From Actinobacteria bacterium UBA2272 (GTDB lineage: Bacteria; Actinomycetota; Coriobacteriia; Anaerosomatales; Anaerosomataceae), in assembly GCA_002347725.1 (NCBI GenBank), contig DDXA01000003.1:124001-188000 (forward strand): a stretch of DNA of 64,000 nucleotides, read 5' to 3'. The position numbers and the translations under genes were made by a program. Every line of letters begins with the position of its first letter. Position 1 is the first letter of the stretch. Under the pieces are notes generated by a model, which did no database searches, was not told where the DNA came from, and saw only the letters and a program-made list of their open reading frames with translations. Shown here in pieces: positions 8,823 to 17,900 of this stretch.

Positions 8823-9374
8823 ATGTATGCAGTCATAAACAGCGGCGGCAAGCAGGCGAAGGTCGAGCAGGGGACGATCGTCGCCGTCGAGCGGCTTTCC
8901 GCTGAGATCGGCGACGTCGTAGCGCTGCCCGTCATCTTCATCGCCGACGGTGACACGATCTACGCCACGCCCGCCGAACTGGTCGGCGCGAGCGTGACGG
9001 CCGAGGTACTCGAGCACTTCAAGGGCGAGAAGCAGATCGTCTTCAAGTTCAAGAAGCGCAAGGGCTACAAGCGCACCAAGGGTCATCGCCAGACGCTCAC
9101 GAGCCTTCGCGTGACCGGCATCTCGCTCGACGGCGAGCCGGCCAAGGCCAAGAAGCCCGCACCCAAGGCCGAGAAGCCCGCACCCAAGGCCGAGAAGCCC
9201 GCACCCAAGGCCGAGAAGCCCGCGCCCAAGGCCGAGAAGCCCGCACCCGTCGAGGCTGCCACTGAGGAAGCGCGCGTATGCGCCGCGGTGAAGTCGGACG
9301 GTTCGCCGTGCACCAACAAGGCGAAGGACGGTTCGGAGTACTGCGGAGTCCACGCCAAGAAGTACGAAGCCTAG
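8823..9374 (+). CDS. rplU: Ribosomal protein L21 (bL21) with repeat and Cys/His tail
   Basis: Residues 1 to about 103 are a normal bL21, a 50S subunit protein: start MYAVINSGGKQ, conserved FKKRKGYKRTKGHRQ near the end. Typical bL21 stops there, but this one continues to 183 residues. The tail has four exact KPAPKAE heptads (9153-9236) plus a fifth partial copy. A compact motif follows, C153-x9-C163-x10-C174-x2-H177, spaced like a zinc-binding finger. The ORF is uninterrupted, and rpmA follows by 41 bp. The tail may contact rRNA or be a lineage-specific assembly element; its function is unknown. Confidence 0.95.
   Translation: MYAVINSGGKQAKVEQGTIVAVERLSAEIGDVVALPVIFIADGDTIYATPAELVGASVTAEVLEHFKGEKQIVFKFKKRKGYKRTKGHRQTLTSLRVTGISLDGEPAKAKKPAPKAEKPAPKAEKPAPKAEKPAPKAEKPAPVEAATEEARVCAAVKSDGSPCTNKAKDGSEYCGVHAKKYEA
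9153..9248 (+). repeat. 21-bp tandem repeat inside rplU
   Basis: Four 21-bp units (9153-9173, 9174-9194, 9195-9215, 9216-9236) plus a 12-bp partial unit encode KPAPKAE heptads in frame. Units 1-3 are identical; unit 4 differs at one base (CCCGCG for CCCGCA). Near-identity of synonymous positions suggests recent slippage or unequal exchange, so copy number may vary between strains. Confidence 0.93.
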
Positions 9375-9415
9375 CGCACGAGCGCAACTCACGGACGACG
9401 AGAAGGTGATCGAGG

Positions 9416-9667
9416 ATGGCTCATAAGAAGGGTATGGGGTCGACCAGGAACGGTCGAGACTCCAAGTCGAAGCGGCTCGGCGTCAAGCGGTTCGCGGGTC
9501 AGACCGTGACCGCCGGATCCATCCTGGTCCGCCAGCGCGGCACGCGCCTGAAGCCGGGCCAGAACGTCGGTCTCGGCCGGGACGATACGTTGTTCGCCAA
9601 GATTGACGGTGTCGTGGACTTCACACACGGCAAGGACCGGCGGGTGCACGTGCTACCGCAGGTCTGA
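9416..9667 (+). CDS. rpmA: Ribosomal protein L27 (bL27)
   Basis: This 83-residue protein matches bL27, a 50S protein whose N-terminus reaches the peptidyl-transferase centre. It starts [16 protein letters not shown] and has the conserved [16 protein letters not shown]. The start lacks the cleavable leader seen in Firmicutes L27. It follows rplU, the near-universal rplU-rpmA-obgE order, and is followed by a terminator hairpin. Confidence 0.97.
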   Translation: MAHKKGMGSTRNGRDSKSKRLGVKRFAGQTVTAGSILVRQRGTRLKPGQNVGLGRDDTLFAKIDGVVDFTHGKDRRVHVLPQV

Positions 9668-9693
9668 AGCCTGCACGTCCATACGCGACCGTG

Positions 9694-9723
9694 AGGGCCT
9701 CCCGCGACCTGCGGGGGGCCTTT
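9694..9723 (+). terminator. Intrinsic terminator after rpmA
   Basis: The 10-bp stem GGCCTCCCGC / GCGGGGGGCC (one G-T pair, 9696-9705 with 9711-9720) has a 5-base loop and is followed by TTTGTG. It would separate rplU-rpmA from the obgE transcript. Confidence 0.7.
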
Positions 9724-9736
9724 GTGCATGTGGTGA

Positions 9737-11086
<1,350 letters not shown>

Positions 11087-11087
11087 C

Positions 11088-12191
11088 GTGGCAAAGCGCA
11101 CGATAGTCGTCAAAGTGGGGAGTTCGACCGTCACCGGGTGTGATGGTCGGATCGACCACGAATACCTGTCGCAGCTCGCCGATCAGGTCGCTGCGCTCAG
11201 AGAGGCCGGGGACAGGACCGTCGTGGTGACGAGCGGGGCGATCGCGGCCGGGATAGAGGCCCTGGGCCTGAAGGCCAGACCCGCCGACATCCCGACGCTA
11301 CAGGCGACCGCGGCGGTGGGCCAGGTGAGACTCGTCGATGCCTATCGACACCTGCTCAACGCCCGCGGTGTGATGGTGGGGCAGGTGCTTGTCACACGTC
11401 ACGACGTCTCCCATCGCCAGCAGTACGTGAACGCCTGCCACACACTCGAGCGGCTGCTCGATCTCGGCATCGTTCCCATCGTGAACGAGAACGACACGAC
11501 GGCGGTCGAGGAGATCCGGTTCGGCGATAACGACAATCTCGCGGCGCTGGTCGGCATGATGGTACATGCGGACCTCGTGGTGATCCTGACCGATATCGAC
11601 GGGCTCTACTCGGCAGATCCCCGGTGTGATGCCGAGGCCCGGCTCGTCGAGCGGGTCGAGGCGGTCACCGACGAGCATCTCGCTTCGGCGGGAGGCCCCG
11701 GCTCGGCGGCCGGCAGCGGAGGCATGGCGACCAAGCTCGAGGCTGCCCGGGCGCTCATGCGCGCGGGGATCCCGCTCGTGGTCGCCGATGGTCGCAGGAC
11801 GGACGTTGTGGTGGACGCCGCAGCAGGCAGACCGGTGGGAACGCTCTTCGCCGGAGGCGCGGCGGCGGTCAAGGGCCGCAAGCTGTGGCTCGCGTACGCT
11901 GGCCACCCACGCGGCTCCGTTGTGATTGACGATGGCGCGAAAGAGGCCCTATGCTTGCGGGGCAAGAGCTTGCTCCCGGCCGGTGTCGTTGACGTGACCG
12001 GGAGCTTTGTCATAGGTGACCCGATCTCGCTCACTGACGCCGGGGGCCGGGAACTGGGCAGAGGACTCGCCGGGATGTCGGCGGAAGACCTCAAGAAGGT
12101 GCGCGGTCTTCGCTCGGCGGATATCGGTGGTGTACTTCCCGAATGGGACGGTTCTGAGGTCGTCCACCGCGACCATCTCGTGATCTTCTAA
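11088..12191 (+). CDS. proB: Glutamate 5-kinase
   Basis: ProB phosphorylates glutamate, the first step of proline synthesis. The 367-residue length equals that of the E. coli enzyme, with an amino-acid kinase domain (RTIVVKVGSSTVTG start, NENDTTAVEE, GGMATKLEAA) and a C-terminal PUA domain (from about residue 270, RGKSLLPAGVVDVTGSF). GTG 11088 directly follows the obgE TGA and gives the canonical N-terminus. proA follows by 31 bp, completing a proBA unit. Confidence 0.96.
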   Translation: MAKRTIVVKVGSSTVTGCDGRIDHEYLSQLADQVAALREAGDRTVVVTSGAIAAGIEALGLKARPADIPTLQATAAVGQVRLVDAYRHLLNARGVMVGQVLVTRHDVSHRQQYVNACHTLERLLDLGIVPIVNENDTTAVEEIRFGDNDNLAALVGMMVHADLVVILTDIDGLYSADPRCDAEARLVERVEAVTDEHLASAGGPGSAAGSGGMATKLEAARALMRAGIPLVVADGRRTDVVVDAAAGRPVGTLFAGGAAAVKGRKLWLAYAGHPRGSVVIDDGAKEALCLRGKSLLPAGVVDVTGSFVIGDPISLTDAGGRELGRGLAGMSAEDLKKVRGLRSADIGGVLPEWDGSEVVHRDHLVIF

Positions 12192-12222
12192 GCATGCGCA
12201 GCCGAGCGAAGGGACTCATCTG

Positions 12223-13476
12223 ATGTCGGAGGTCCGCGAACTGGCCGGACGGGCGCAGAAGGCCGCCGTGGCTCTAGCCAACACGTCCACAGACCAACGC
12301 AACCGCGCGCTGCTCGCCATGGCGCACGCCCTCGTCTCCAGGCAAGATGAGATCCTCGAGGCCAACGCCCGGGATATGGAGGCTGCGCGAGTCAAGAACA
12401 CCGGAGCCTCGCTGCTCGACCGCCTCGAGCTCAACCCGATGCGTATCAAGGCGATATCCGAGGCTCTCAAGAGTCTGTCGGTGCTGCCCGACCCGATCGG
12501 CGAGGTCGTCAGCGGCGGCAGGCTCGGCAACGGGATCTGGCTCCAGCAGGTGCGCGTGCCGATAGGCGTTGTGGCGATCATCTACGAAGCCCGGCCGAAT
12601 GTGACCGCAGACGCGGCGGGGCTGTGCATCAAGACCGGCAACGCGGTGGTCCTGCGTGGCGGGTCGCTCGCGGTCGAGTCCAATCTTGCAATCACGAAGG
12701 TGCTCGCGGCGGCGGCTGTCGGCGCCGGGCTCCCCGAAGGCTGCATCGCGTCTGTCTCGTCTACCGATCGTGAGGCCGCCGAGGAGTTGATGAGACTGCA
12801 CGGTGTCATCGACGTGCTCATCCCGCGCGGTGGCGCCGGGCTCATCAGAAGCGTCGTCGAGAACGCCACCGTGCCGGTCATCGAGACCGGGACCGGGAAC
12901 TGCCACATCTACGTCCACGAGTCGGCCGATCCGCGTATGGCCGAGCGGATAGTCGTCAACGCCAAGTGCCAGCGTCCGGGTGTGTGCAACGCCGCCGAGA
13001 CGCTGCTCATCGACGAGTCGATCCACGAGGTCGTGCTTCCGCCGATCCTGAGGGCGCTCGAGCAAGCCGGCGTGACCGTACACGCCGACGACAAGACGCG
13101 TGCGCTCGGCGCTATCATGCGGGTCGTGCCCGCCACGGAGGAGGACTGGGCCACCGAGTACCTCGATCTTCAGATCGCGTGCAAGGTCGTTGCGGGCCTG
13201 GACGAGGCCATCGCGCACATCAACACGTACGGCACCAAGCACAGCGAGGCGATCGTCACCGAAGAGTACTCGGCTGCGGTGAGATTCCTGAACGAGGTGG
13301 ATGCGGCCGCCGTCTACGTCAATGCGTCGACGCGTTTCACCGACGGCGGGGAGTTCGGCCTCGGCGCGGAGATCGGCATCTCGACCCAGAAGCTTCACGC
13401 ACGCGGTCCGATGGGGCTTGCGGCGCTGACGACCACCAAGTATGTGGCGATGGGAAGCGGTCAGATACGCGAGTGA
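12223..13476 (+). CDS. proA: Gamma-glutamyl phosphate reductase
   Basis: ProA reduces gamma-glutamyl phosphate to glutamate semialdehyde with NADPH. The protein has 417 residues, the usual size. The catalytic cysteine lies in NAKCQRPGVCNAAETLL (GVCNAAE). IYEARPNVTADAA and the C-terminal DGGEFGLGAEIGISTQKLHA segment are family hallmarks. It follows proB and overlaps nadD by four bases (GTGA). No anomalies. Confidence 0.97.
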   Translation: MSEVRELAGRAQKAAVALANTSTDQRNRALLAMAHALVSRQDEILEANARDMEAARVKNTGASLLDRLELNPMRIKAISEALKSLSVLPDPIGEVVSGGRLGNGIWLQQVRVPIGVVAIIYEARPNVTADAAGLCIKTGNAVVLRGGSLAVESNLAITKVLAAAAVGAGLPEGCIASVSSTDREAAEELMRLHGVIDVLIPRGGAGLIRSVVENATVPVIETGTGNCHIYVHESADPRMAERIVVNAKCQRPGVCNAAETLLIDESIHEVVLPPILRALEQAGVTVHADDKTRALGAIMRVVPATEEDWATEYLDLQIACKVVAGLDEAIAHINTYGTKHSEAIVTEEYSAAVRFLNEVDAAAVYVNASTRFTDGGEFGLGAEIGISTQKLHARGPMGLAALTTTKYVAMGSGQIRE

Positions 13477-14084
13477 GGAAACGACTCCGACTCGGCATAA
13501 TGGGCGGGACGTTCGACCCGATCCACTACGGTCATCTCGTCACCGCAGAGGAAGCGCTCGTCCAGTTCAACCTGGACCGTGTGGTGTTCATGCCCACCGG
13601 TCGGCCCGCGCGCAAGGCCGGACGCGAGGTCTCTTCCGCGGAGCACCGCTACCTGATGACCGTGATCGCCACTGCCAGCAATCCCGACTTCATGGTTAGC
13701 CGCATCGAGGTGGATCGCCCGGGCGTCACCTACACGGTGGACACCGTTCTCGAGCTCAGGCGCATGTACGGGCCCGAGGCAGAGCTGTACTTCATCACCG
13801 GGGCCGACGCGGTGCTCGACATCGTCACGTGGAAGGACTCGGGTTCTCTGGCGGATGTTTGCACGTTCATCGCCGCCACACGCCCGGGGCATGACATCTC
13901 GGATTTCAGCGACAGAGCCGCTGCGGCGAACCTGACGGTTGAGTTGATGGAGGTGCCGGCGCTCGCGATATCATCCTCGGATATACGCACCAGGATCGCG
14001 GGCCGTCAGCCCGTGCGGTACCTGCTTCCCGAGGCCGTTGCCGCCTACGCGCACAAGAACGGTCTCTATCGGGGGAGCTCGTGA
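13473..14084 (+). CDS. nadD: Nicotinate-nucleotide adenylyltransferase
   Basis: NadD adenylates nicotinate mononucleotide to deamido-NAD in NAD synthesis. The 203-residue protein shows the nucleotidyltransferase motif GGTFDPIHYGH near the N-terminus and the ISSSDIRTRI motif near the C-terminus. GTG 13473 is within the proA stop (4-bp overlap) and places the GGTFDP motif at the usual distance. yqeK follows immediately, the common nadD-yqeK pair. Confidence 0.95.
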   Translation: MRKRLRLGIMGGTFDPIHYGHLVTAEEALVQFNLDRVVFMPTGRPARKAGREVSSAEHRYLMTVIATASNPDFMVSRIEVDRPGVTYTVDTVLELRRMYGPEAELYFITGADAVLDIVTWKDSGSLADVCTFIAATRPGHDISDFSDRAAAANLTVELMEVPALAISSSDIRTRIAGRQPVRYLLPEAVAAYAHKNGLYRGSS

Positions 14085-14085
14085 G

Positions 14086-14664
14086 ATGCCCGTGACCTAC
14101 GAACTGGCTCACGAGGCCGTGGTCGCCCGGCTCTCGACAGATGGCGCCGCACACTGTGAGCGGGTTGCCGAGATGGCCGCCGAGATAGCGTCTGTGTACC
14201 GTGTCGATCCCACCGGCGCGCGCCTCGCGGGGGTGTTGCACGACTGGCATCGTGAGACCGACGTAGGCGAGCTGCTCCGTCGGGCGGAGACAGGTGATGT
14301 GGCCATCACCGAGATCGACAGGGCAGTGCCGTACCTGCTGCACGGACCGGTGGCCGCGCATGACCTTGCCCTGGAGTATCCGGATATCGGTAGCGACGTG
14401 CTCGAGGCGGTCGCCGCACACACCTGCGGTGCGCCGGTGATGTCGGCCCTGTCCATGACCGTGTACGTCGCAGACGTCATAGAACCCGGGCGCCGGTACG
14501 CCCGCGCCAGCGAGCTGCGTGGTGTGGTCGGCGACGTGACGCTTGGGGAGCTTTTCGCCCGTGCCTACTCCGCGTCGCTGCGTCACCTCATAGAGACGAG
14601 GCGCAGGCTCCACCCTGTCACGTTTGAGGTCTACAACCTGCACGTCGCGGGGGTACGACCGTGA
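14086..14664 (+). CDS. yqeK: YqeK-type HD hydrolase (probable Ap4A hydrolase)
   Basis: This 192-residue HD-domain protein has a metal-binding set visible as HCERVAEMA and LAGVLHDWHRET, with later His residues in LLHGPVAAH and AVAAHTCG. YqeK proteins hydrolyse diadenosine tetraphosphate symmetrically, and the gene sits in the canonical nadD-yqeK-LCP-rsfS order. ATG 14086 has GGGGAG nearby upstream. The stop overlaps the next GTG by four bases. Confidence 0.87.
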   Translation: MPVTYELAHEAVVARLSTDGAAHCERVAEMAAEIASVYRVDPTGARLAGVLHDWHRETDVGELLRRAETGDVAITEIDRAVPYLLHGPVAAHDLALEYPDIGSDVLEAVAAHTCGAPVMSALSMTVYVADVIEPGRRYARASELRGVVGDVTLGELFARAYSASLRHLIETRRRLHPVTFEVYNLHVAGVRP

Positions 14665-15845
14665 GCGCGCGGCGAACGTCGCGTCCACGCGCCGGAGGCG
14701 AACCGCCGGAGCGCTCGCGCTCGGGCGCCGAGTACCCGCGGCGGCGCGGCGCGGCTGGTCCACCGGAGCGGCAGGAAGGCTGGCGAGGGTCGAAGCGGTC
14801 CTCCAAGCTAGGCAAACAACGCCGCCGGGAAGCGAAGTCACACGCGGTGCGACAGCGGTTCGACGCTGGCGTCAAGACCGCCGGCAACAGGTTCGTCGGC
14901 GTGATGCAGTTGATCGGTATGGCGCTCGCAGGCATCGTCGCCCTTGGGCTCGTATTGCTCCTCGTGGTCACCGCAGTGAACGCGGGCGCGCGATGGTTGG
15001 CCCGGCGGGATGCGCAACAGGCGGCAAGCCCCGAGGCGCAGGCCGAAAAGGCGCGCGAGAACCTCCTCATCATCGGCGTGAACGGGACAGGAAGTGCCGA
15101 CTTTCTCGCGGTGCGTCTGGACGAGGCCAACGACCAGGTGCTCGGCATCGCGATCCCGAGCGGTGCGTTCATGGAGGTCCCGGGGCAGGGATTCGAGCGT
15201 GTAGGCGACAGCTACAGCGCGGGCCCGGCGGTCTCGGCCGCTGCCGTCTCGAACTACCTCTCGGTTCCGTTCGAGCACTACGTCGTCGTGGATGTGAGCG
15301 TCTATCAAGATGCACTCACCAACCAGAGCCTCCGCGATGTCATGCCCAACGTGCAGGACAGCGATTTGGCGCAGGAGGATCGTGACCGCATCGCAGACTT
15401 CATCGGGACCGTCACCGGGGATCGGACGGCGCTCGTTCCGCTGCCGGTCAAGCCGATCGACCTCGGCGGACAGACGTTCTTCGAACCACAGCGTGAGCAG
15501 ATCGCGGATCTGTTGCTGCAGTGGTGGGACGTGCGTGTCGGTGGGGATGATGGTGCGGTCAGAGTGATCCTTTACAACGGTGTCGGCGCGCCCGGGGTCG
15601 CCGGAGTCGCCGCTCAGCAGCTGATCACGAGCGGCATGCGCGTGATCGATACGAAGAACGCCGATCGGTTCGACTACGCCACGACGCTCATCGTCGTCCA
15701 GGACGGCGATCTTGCACAGGGCGAGCAGGTCAAGTCCGTCATCGGGGTCGGTGATGTGATCGACCAACCGTCCGATCAGGATGTGGCCGATGTCATCGTG
15801 ATCATCGGCGAGGACTACACGCCACCCGAAGGGGGCGGCTCGTGA
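14661..15845 (+). CDS. Divergent LytR-CpsA-Psr protein with LytR_C domain
   Basis: The 394-residue protein has an Arg-rich cytoplasmic N-terminus (1-80), one membrane segment (about 83-108), an LCP-like extracellular domain (about 130-280) and a C-terminal LytR_C-like domain (VRVILYNGVGAPGVAGVAA onward, about 300-380). LCP enzymes attach anionic glycopolymers to peptidoglycan. The signature IPRDT reads I165-P-S-G-A here, losing the conserved Arg and Asp, so catalysis as a normal LCP ligase is doubtful. The gene is coupled to yqeK and rsfS by 4-bp overlaps. A structural or binding role is possible. Confidence 0.75.
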   Translation: MSARRTSRPRAGGEPPERSRSGAEYPRRRGAAGPPERQEGWRGSKRSSKLGKQRRREAKSHAVRQRFDAGVKTAGNRFVGVMQLIGMALAGIVALGLVLLLVVTAVNAGARWLARRDAQQAASPEAQAEKARENLLIIGVNGTGSADFLAVRLDEANDQVLGIAIPSGAFMEVPGQGFERVGDSYSAGPAVSAAAVSNYLSVPFEHYVVVDVSVYQDALTNQSLRDVMPNVQDSDLAQEDRDRIADFIGTVTGDRTALVPLPVKPIDLGGQTFFEPQREQIADLLLQWWDVRVGGDDGAVRVILYNGVGAPGVAGVAAQQLITSGMRVIDTKNADRFDYATTLIVVQDGDLAQGEQVKSVIGVGDVIDQPSDQDVADVIVIIGEDYTPPEGGGS

Positions 15846-16246
15846 CGAAGGGAGTGCGCGCACTGGAGCCCAGAGATATCGCCGTTCTGGCCGCGTCGGC
15901 TGCGGCGGAGAAGAAGGCCGAGGACGTCGTCGTCCTCGATGTGGCGGCAACGCTGGTCATTACGTCGTACTTCGTGGTGGCCACCGGCCGGAGTGACCGA
16001 CAGGTTCGCACGATCGCCGACGAGGTCGAGGACGCCGTGCGCGTGGGCGCCGGCCTTAAGCCTATCGGCCGGGAGGGCCAGCGCGAGGGCCGGTGGGTGC
16101 TCCTCGACTTCGGTGAGGTCGTCGTGCACGTGTTCCAGCCCGACGAGCGGGAGTTCTACCGTCTTGAGAAGCTGTGGTCCGATTCTCCAAGAGTGGAGCT
16201 GCCGGAGTCGGTGACCGGCGCCGCCGCCGGAGAGCACGCCGGGTGA
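15842..16246 (+). CDS. rsfS: Ribosomal silencing factor RsfS
   Basis: RsfS binds L14 on the 50S subunit and blocks subunit joining in starved cells. The 134-residue protein has the family core: AEDVVVLDVAATLVITSYFVVATG, then REGQREGRWVLLDFGEVVVHVF. GTG 15842 overlaps the LCP gene stop by four bases. The final ~25 residues form a variable tail. It is the last informational gene of the obgE-rsfS series. Confidence 0.95.
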   Translation: MTKGVRALEPRDIAVLAASAAAEKKAEDVVVLDVAATLVITSYFVVATGRSDRQVRTIADEVEDAVRVGAGLKPIGREGQREGRWVLLDFGEVVVHVFQPDEREFYRLEKLWSDSPRVELPESVTGAAAGEHAG

Positions 16247-17175
16247 CCACCGCTCTCAGGCGTTACGGGATCCAGCTGGCGCTCATCGGCGTGGCTGCTG
16301 TGTGGGGAGCCACGTTCGTCGTGGTCAAGGACGCGGTGAGCCGGTATCCGCTCTATGCGTTCCTGGGGCTTCGTTTCGCGATCGCGGTCGTCGCATTCGT
16401 GCTCATCGTTCCGTCGTCGGTGCGCATGCTGCGCCGCCCGGTTCTCGGTGTCGGAGTGCTGGCCGGCGCGTTCCTGACGGCGGGGTACATCTTCCAGACG
16501 TGGGGCCTTCAGGACACGTCGGCGTCAAAGGCTGCGTTCATCACAGGCATGTTCGTGGTGATCACTCCCGCGCTCCAGGCTCTGATCTTGCGCCTGCCTC
16601 CACGGGCGTTCACCGTCGCAGGCGTTGCGCTTGCGGTGGTGGGGCTCTGGCTCCTGTCCGGTGGCGATGACGCCGGATGGAACGTCGGGGACACCAGAGT
16701 GCTGCTGTGCGCGTTCGCATACTCGGGCCACCTGATCGTGCTCGGCAGCCTCGGCCGTGCGCACGACGTCAGGCCGTTGACGCTCGTGCAGCTGGCGACC
16801 GTCGCCGTTGCGTGCGGCGTCGTATCGCTGGCCATCGAGCCGATGGCACTGCCGCGCGAGGCAAGCGTGTGGTGGGCTCTTGCGATCACCGGTGTTCTCG
16901 GGTCTGCAGCAGCGTTTGCGATCCAGACGTACGCACAGCGGTCCCTGTCGCCGTCCAAGACAGCACTCATCCTGATCTCCGAGCCCGCGTTCGGCGGACT
17001 GTTCGGCTGGTGGGCGGGTGAGCGGCTTGGCGTTGGTGGTCTTGTCGGAAGTGCGCTGATCCTCGGCGGCATGGTTCTCGCCGAGGTCATGGGGTCACGT
17101 ACAGGCGATGGTGGCTTCGAGCCGGCGATCGAAGGACCACCCGTGCCGACAGGGCGCAGCGTTGACCGGACGTGA
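16243..17175 (+). CDS. EamA/DMT-family transporter
   Basis: This 310-residue, ten-helix-type membrane protein has two EamA repeats. The first opens IGVAAVWGATFVVVKDAV; the second contains the typical AFAIQTYAQRSLSPSKTALI and SEPAFGGLFGW. The family exports or imports small metabolites across the inner membrane; the substrate cannot be inferred. GTG 16243 overlaps the rsfS stop by four bases. The 3' end carries the promoter of the downstream tRNA gene. Confidence 0.9.
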   Translation: MTTALRRYGIQLALIGVAAVWGATFVVVKDAVSRYPLYAFLGLRFAIAVVAFVLIVPSSVRMLRRPVLGVGVLAGAFLTAGYIFQTWGLQDTSASKAAFITGMFVVITPALQALILRLPPRAFTVAGVALAVVGLWLLSGGDDAGWNVGDTRVLLCAFAYSGHLIVLGSLGRAHDVRPLTLVQLATVAVACGVVSLAIEPMALPREASVWWALAITGVLGSAAAFAIQTYAQRSLSPSKTALILISEPAFGGLFGWWAGERLGVGGLVGSALILGGMVLAEVMGSRTGDGGFEPAIEGPPVPTGRSVDRT

Positions 17176-17189
17176 TGGGATGCTATACT
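17162..17189 (+). promoter_or_regulatory. Promoter of tRNA-Ala
   Basis: TTGACC (17162-17167) and TATACT (17184-17189) are separated by 16 bp, a near-consensus vegetative promoter. It overlaps the end of the EamA gene and lies 28 bp before the mature tRNA 5' end. Confidence 0.8.
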
Positions 17190-17217
17190 GTCGCTCGCGC
17201 CTGTGGGCGCATGATGT

Positions 17218-17293
17218 GGGGCCATAGCTCAGCTGGGAGAGCGCATGGCTGGCAGCCATGAGGTCAGGGGTTCGATCCCCCTTGGCTCCACCA
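17218..17293 (+). tRNA. tRNA-Ala (anticodon GGC)
   Basis: A complete 76-nt cloverleaf: acceptor GGGGCCA pairs with TGGCTCC, including the G3-U70 pair that identifies alanine tRNA. The D arm is GCTC/GAGC, the anticodon stem CATGG/CCATG with loop CTGGCAG (GGC at 17251-17253), and the T arm AGGGG-TTCGATC-CCCCT. Discriminator A and an encoded CCA end (17291-17293) are present. It reads GCC and GCU codons. Confidence 0.98.
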
Positions 17294-17302
17294 ACGCATA
17301 TG

Positions 17303-17337
17303 ACGACGCCCGTCGCGCGAACCGCGGCGGGCGTCGT
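17303..17337 (+). terminator. Hairpin terminator after tRNA-Ala
   Basis: ACGACGCCCG (17303-17312) pairs perfectly with CGGGCGTCGT (17328-17337). Five inner pairs extend the stem to about 15 bp around a 5-base loop. No T-tract follows, which is common in GC-rich genomes. It is 9 bp after the tRNA CCA end. Confidence 0.7.
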
Positions 17338-17386
17338 GACGTCTGAGGGGTGGAAGTGGGTAAGGCGCGAAACGGGGGTGTCAACG

Positions 17387-17776
17387 ATGGTGCGGCGCAC
17401 GTTGGTCACGGTCGTGATGTTGATCGCATTCGTGGCGGCGGGATGCTCCGAGTCCCGGGCGATGTTCGGGCAGCGGGACGACGGAGAGAGTGTGCGCGTC
17501 GGGGTCGGACAGGTTCTCGAGGTGGCGCTTCCCTCGAACCCGACCACAGGCTACTCATGGCAGGTCGCGGAGGTTCCGGCGTTCCTGACGCAGTCAGGTG
17601 AGCCGGTGTTCGAGGCCCGGGAGGATGATGACGTGGTCGGCGCCGGCGGCACCGAGATACTTCGCTTCGAGGTGACGGGGGCAGGTGTCGGTGTGTTGCT
17701 GCTTGAGTATCGCCGCCCCTGGGAGGCAGACGTGCCTGCCGAGGAGACCTTCGCACTCGACATCACCGCGCGGTAG
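17387..17776 (+). CDS. Lipoprotein, chagasin-type (I42) cysteine protease inhibitor
   Basis: The 129-residue protein has a lipoprotein signal peptide ending FVAAGC, with lipidated Cys at residue 20. All three loops of the I42 inhibitor family are present: N51-PTTGY, GAGG near residue 86, and R110-P-W112. In characterised members these loops enter the active site of papain-like proteases. ATG 17387 follows a G-rich ribosome-binding site. It stands alone between tRNA-Ala and the multiheme cytochrome gene. A surface-anchored inhibitor, or a general binding domain, is inferred; the target is unknown. Confidence 0.85.
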   Translation: MVRRTLVTVVMLIAFVAAGCSESRAMFGQRDDGESVRVGVGQVLEVALPSNPTTGYSWQVAEVPAFLTQSGEPVFEAREDDDVVGAGGTEILRFEVTGAGVGVLLLEYRRPWEADVPAEETFALDITAR

Positions 17777-17786
17777 GCCGCATACT

Positions 17787-17806
17787 GCTTAACGCTGGAT
17801 AAGCGT
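17787..17806. other. Overlapping inverted repeats upstream of the cytochrome gene
   Basis: GCTTA (17787-17791) faces TAAGC (17800-17804), and ACGCT (17792-17796) faces AGCGT (17802-17806). This lies in the 124-bp gap before the cytochrome gene, which otherwise shows no convincing promoter. It could be a regulator binding site or chance; arms are only 5 bp. Confidence 0.25.
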
Positions 17807-17900
17807 GCGCAACAATGCAGTGTGCGACGCGGGCGCGACGGCCATGTATGGGCGCCGCGCCTGAGTCCTTCTGCGGCACACGAGTGGCCGGAGAGGCGTG

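Noticed and set aside
9153..9248. Regular short repeats as a CRISPR array
   Set aside because: Units are 21 bp, contiguous without spacers, and in frame within rplU, so they are a coding tandem repeat.
17218..17400. tRNA-Ala as an integration site for a mobile element carrying the cytochrome
   Set aside because: No integrase, no duplicated tRNA 3' end and no visible composition shift were found; leuS and other housekeeping genes follow at once.
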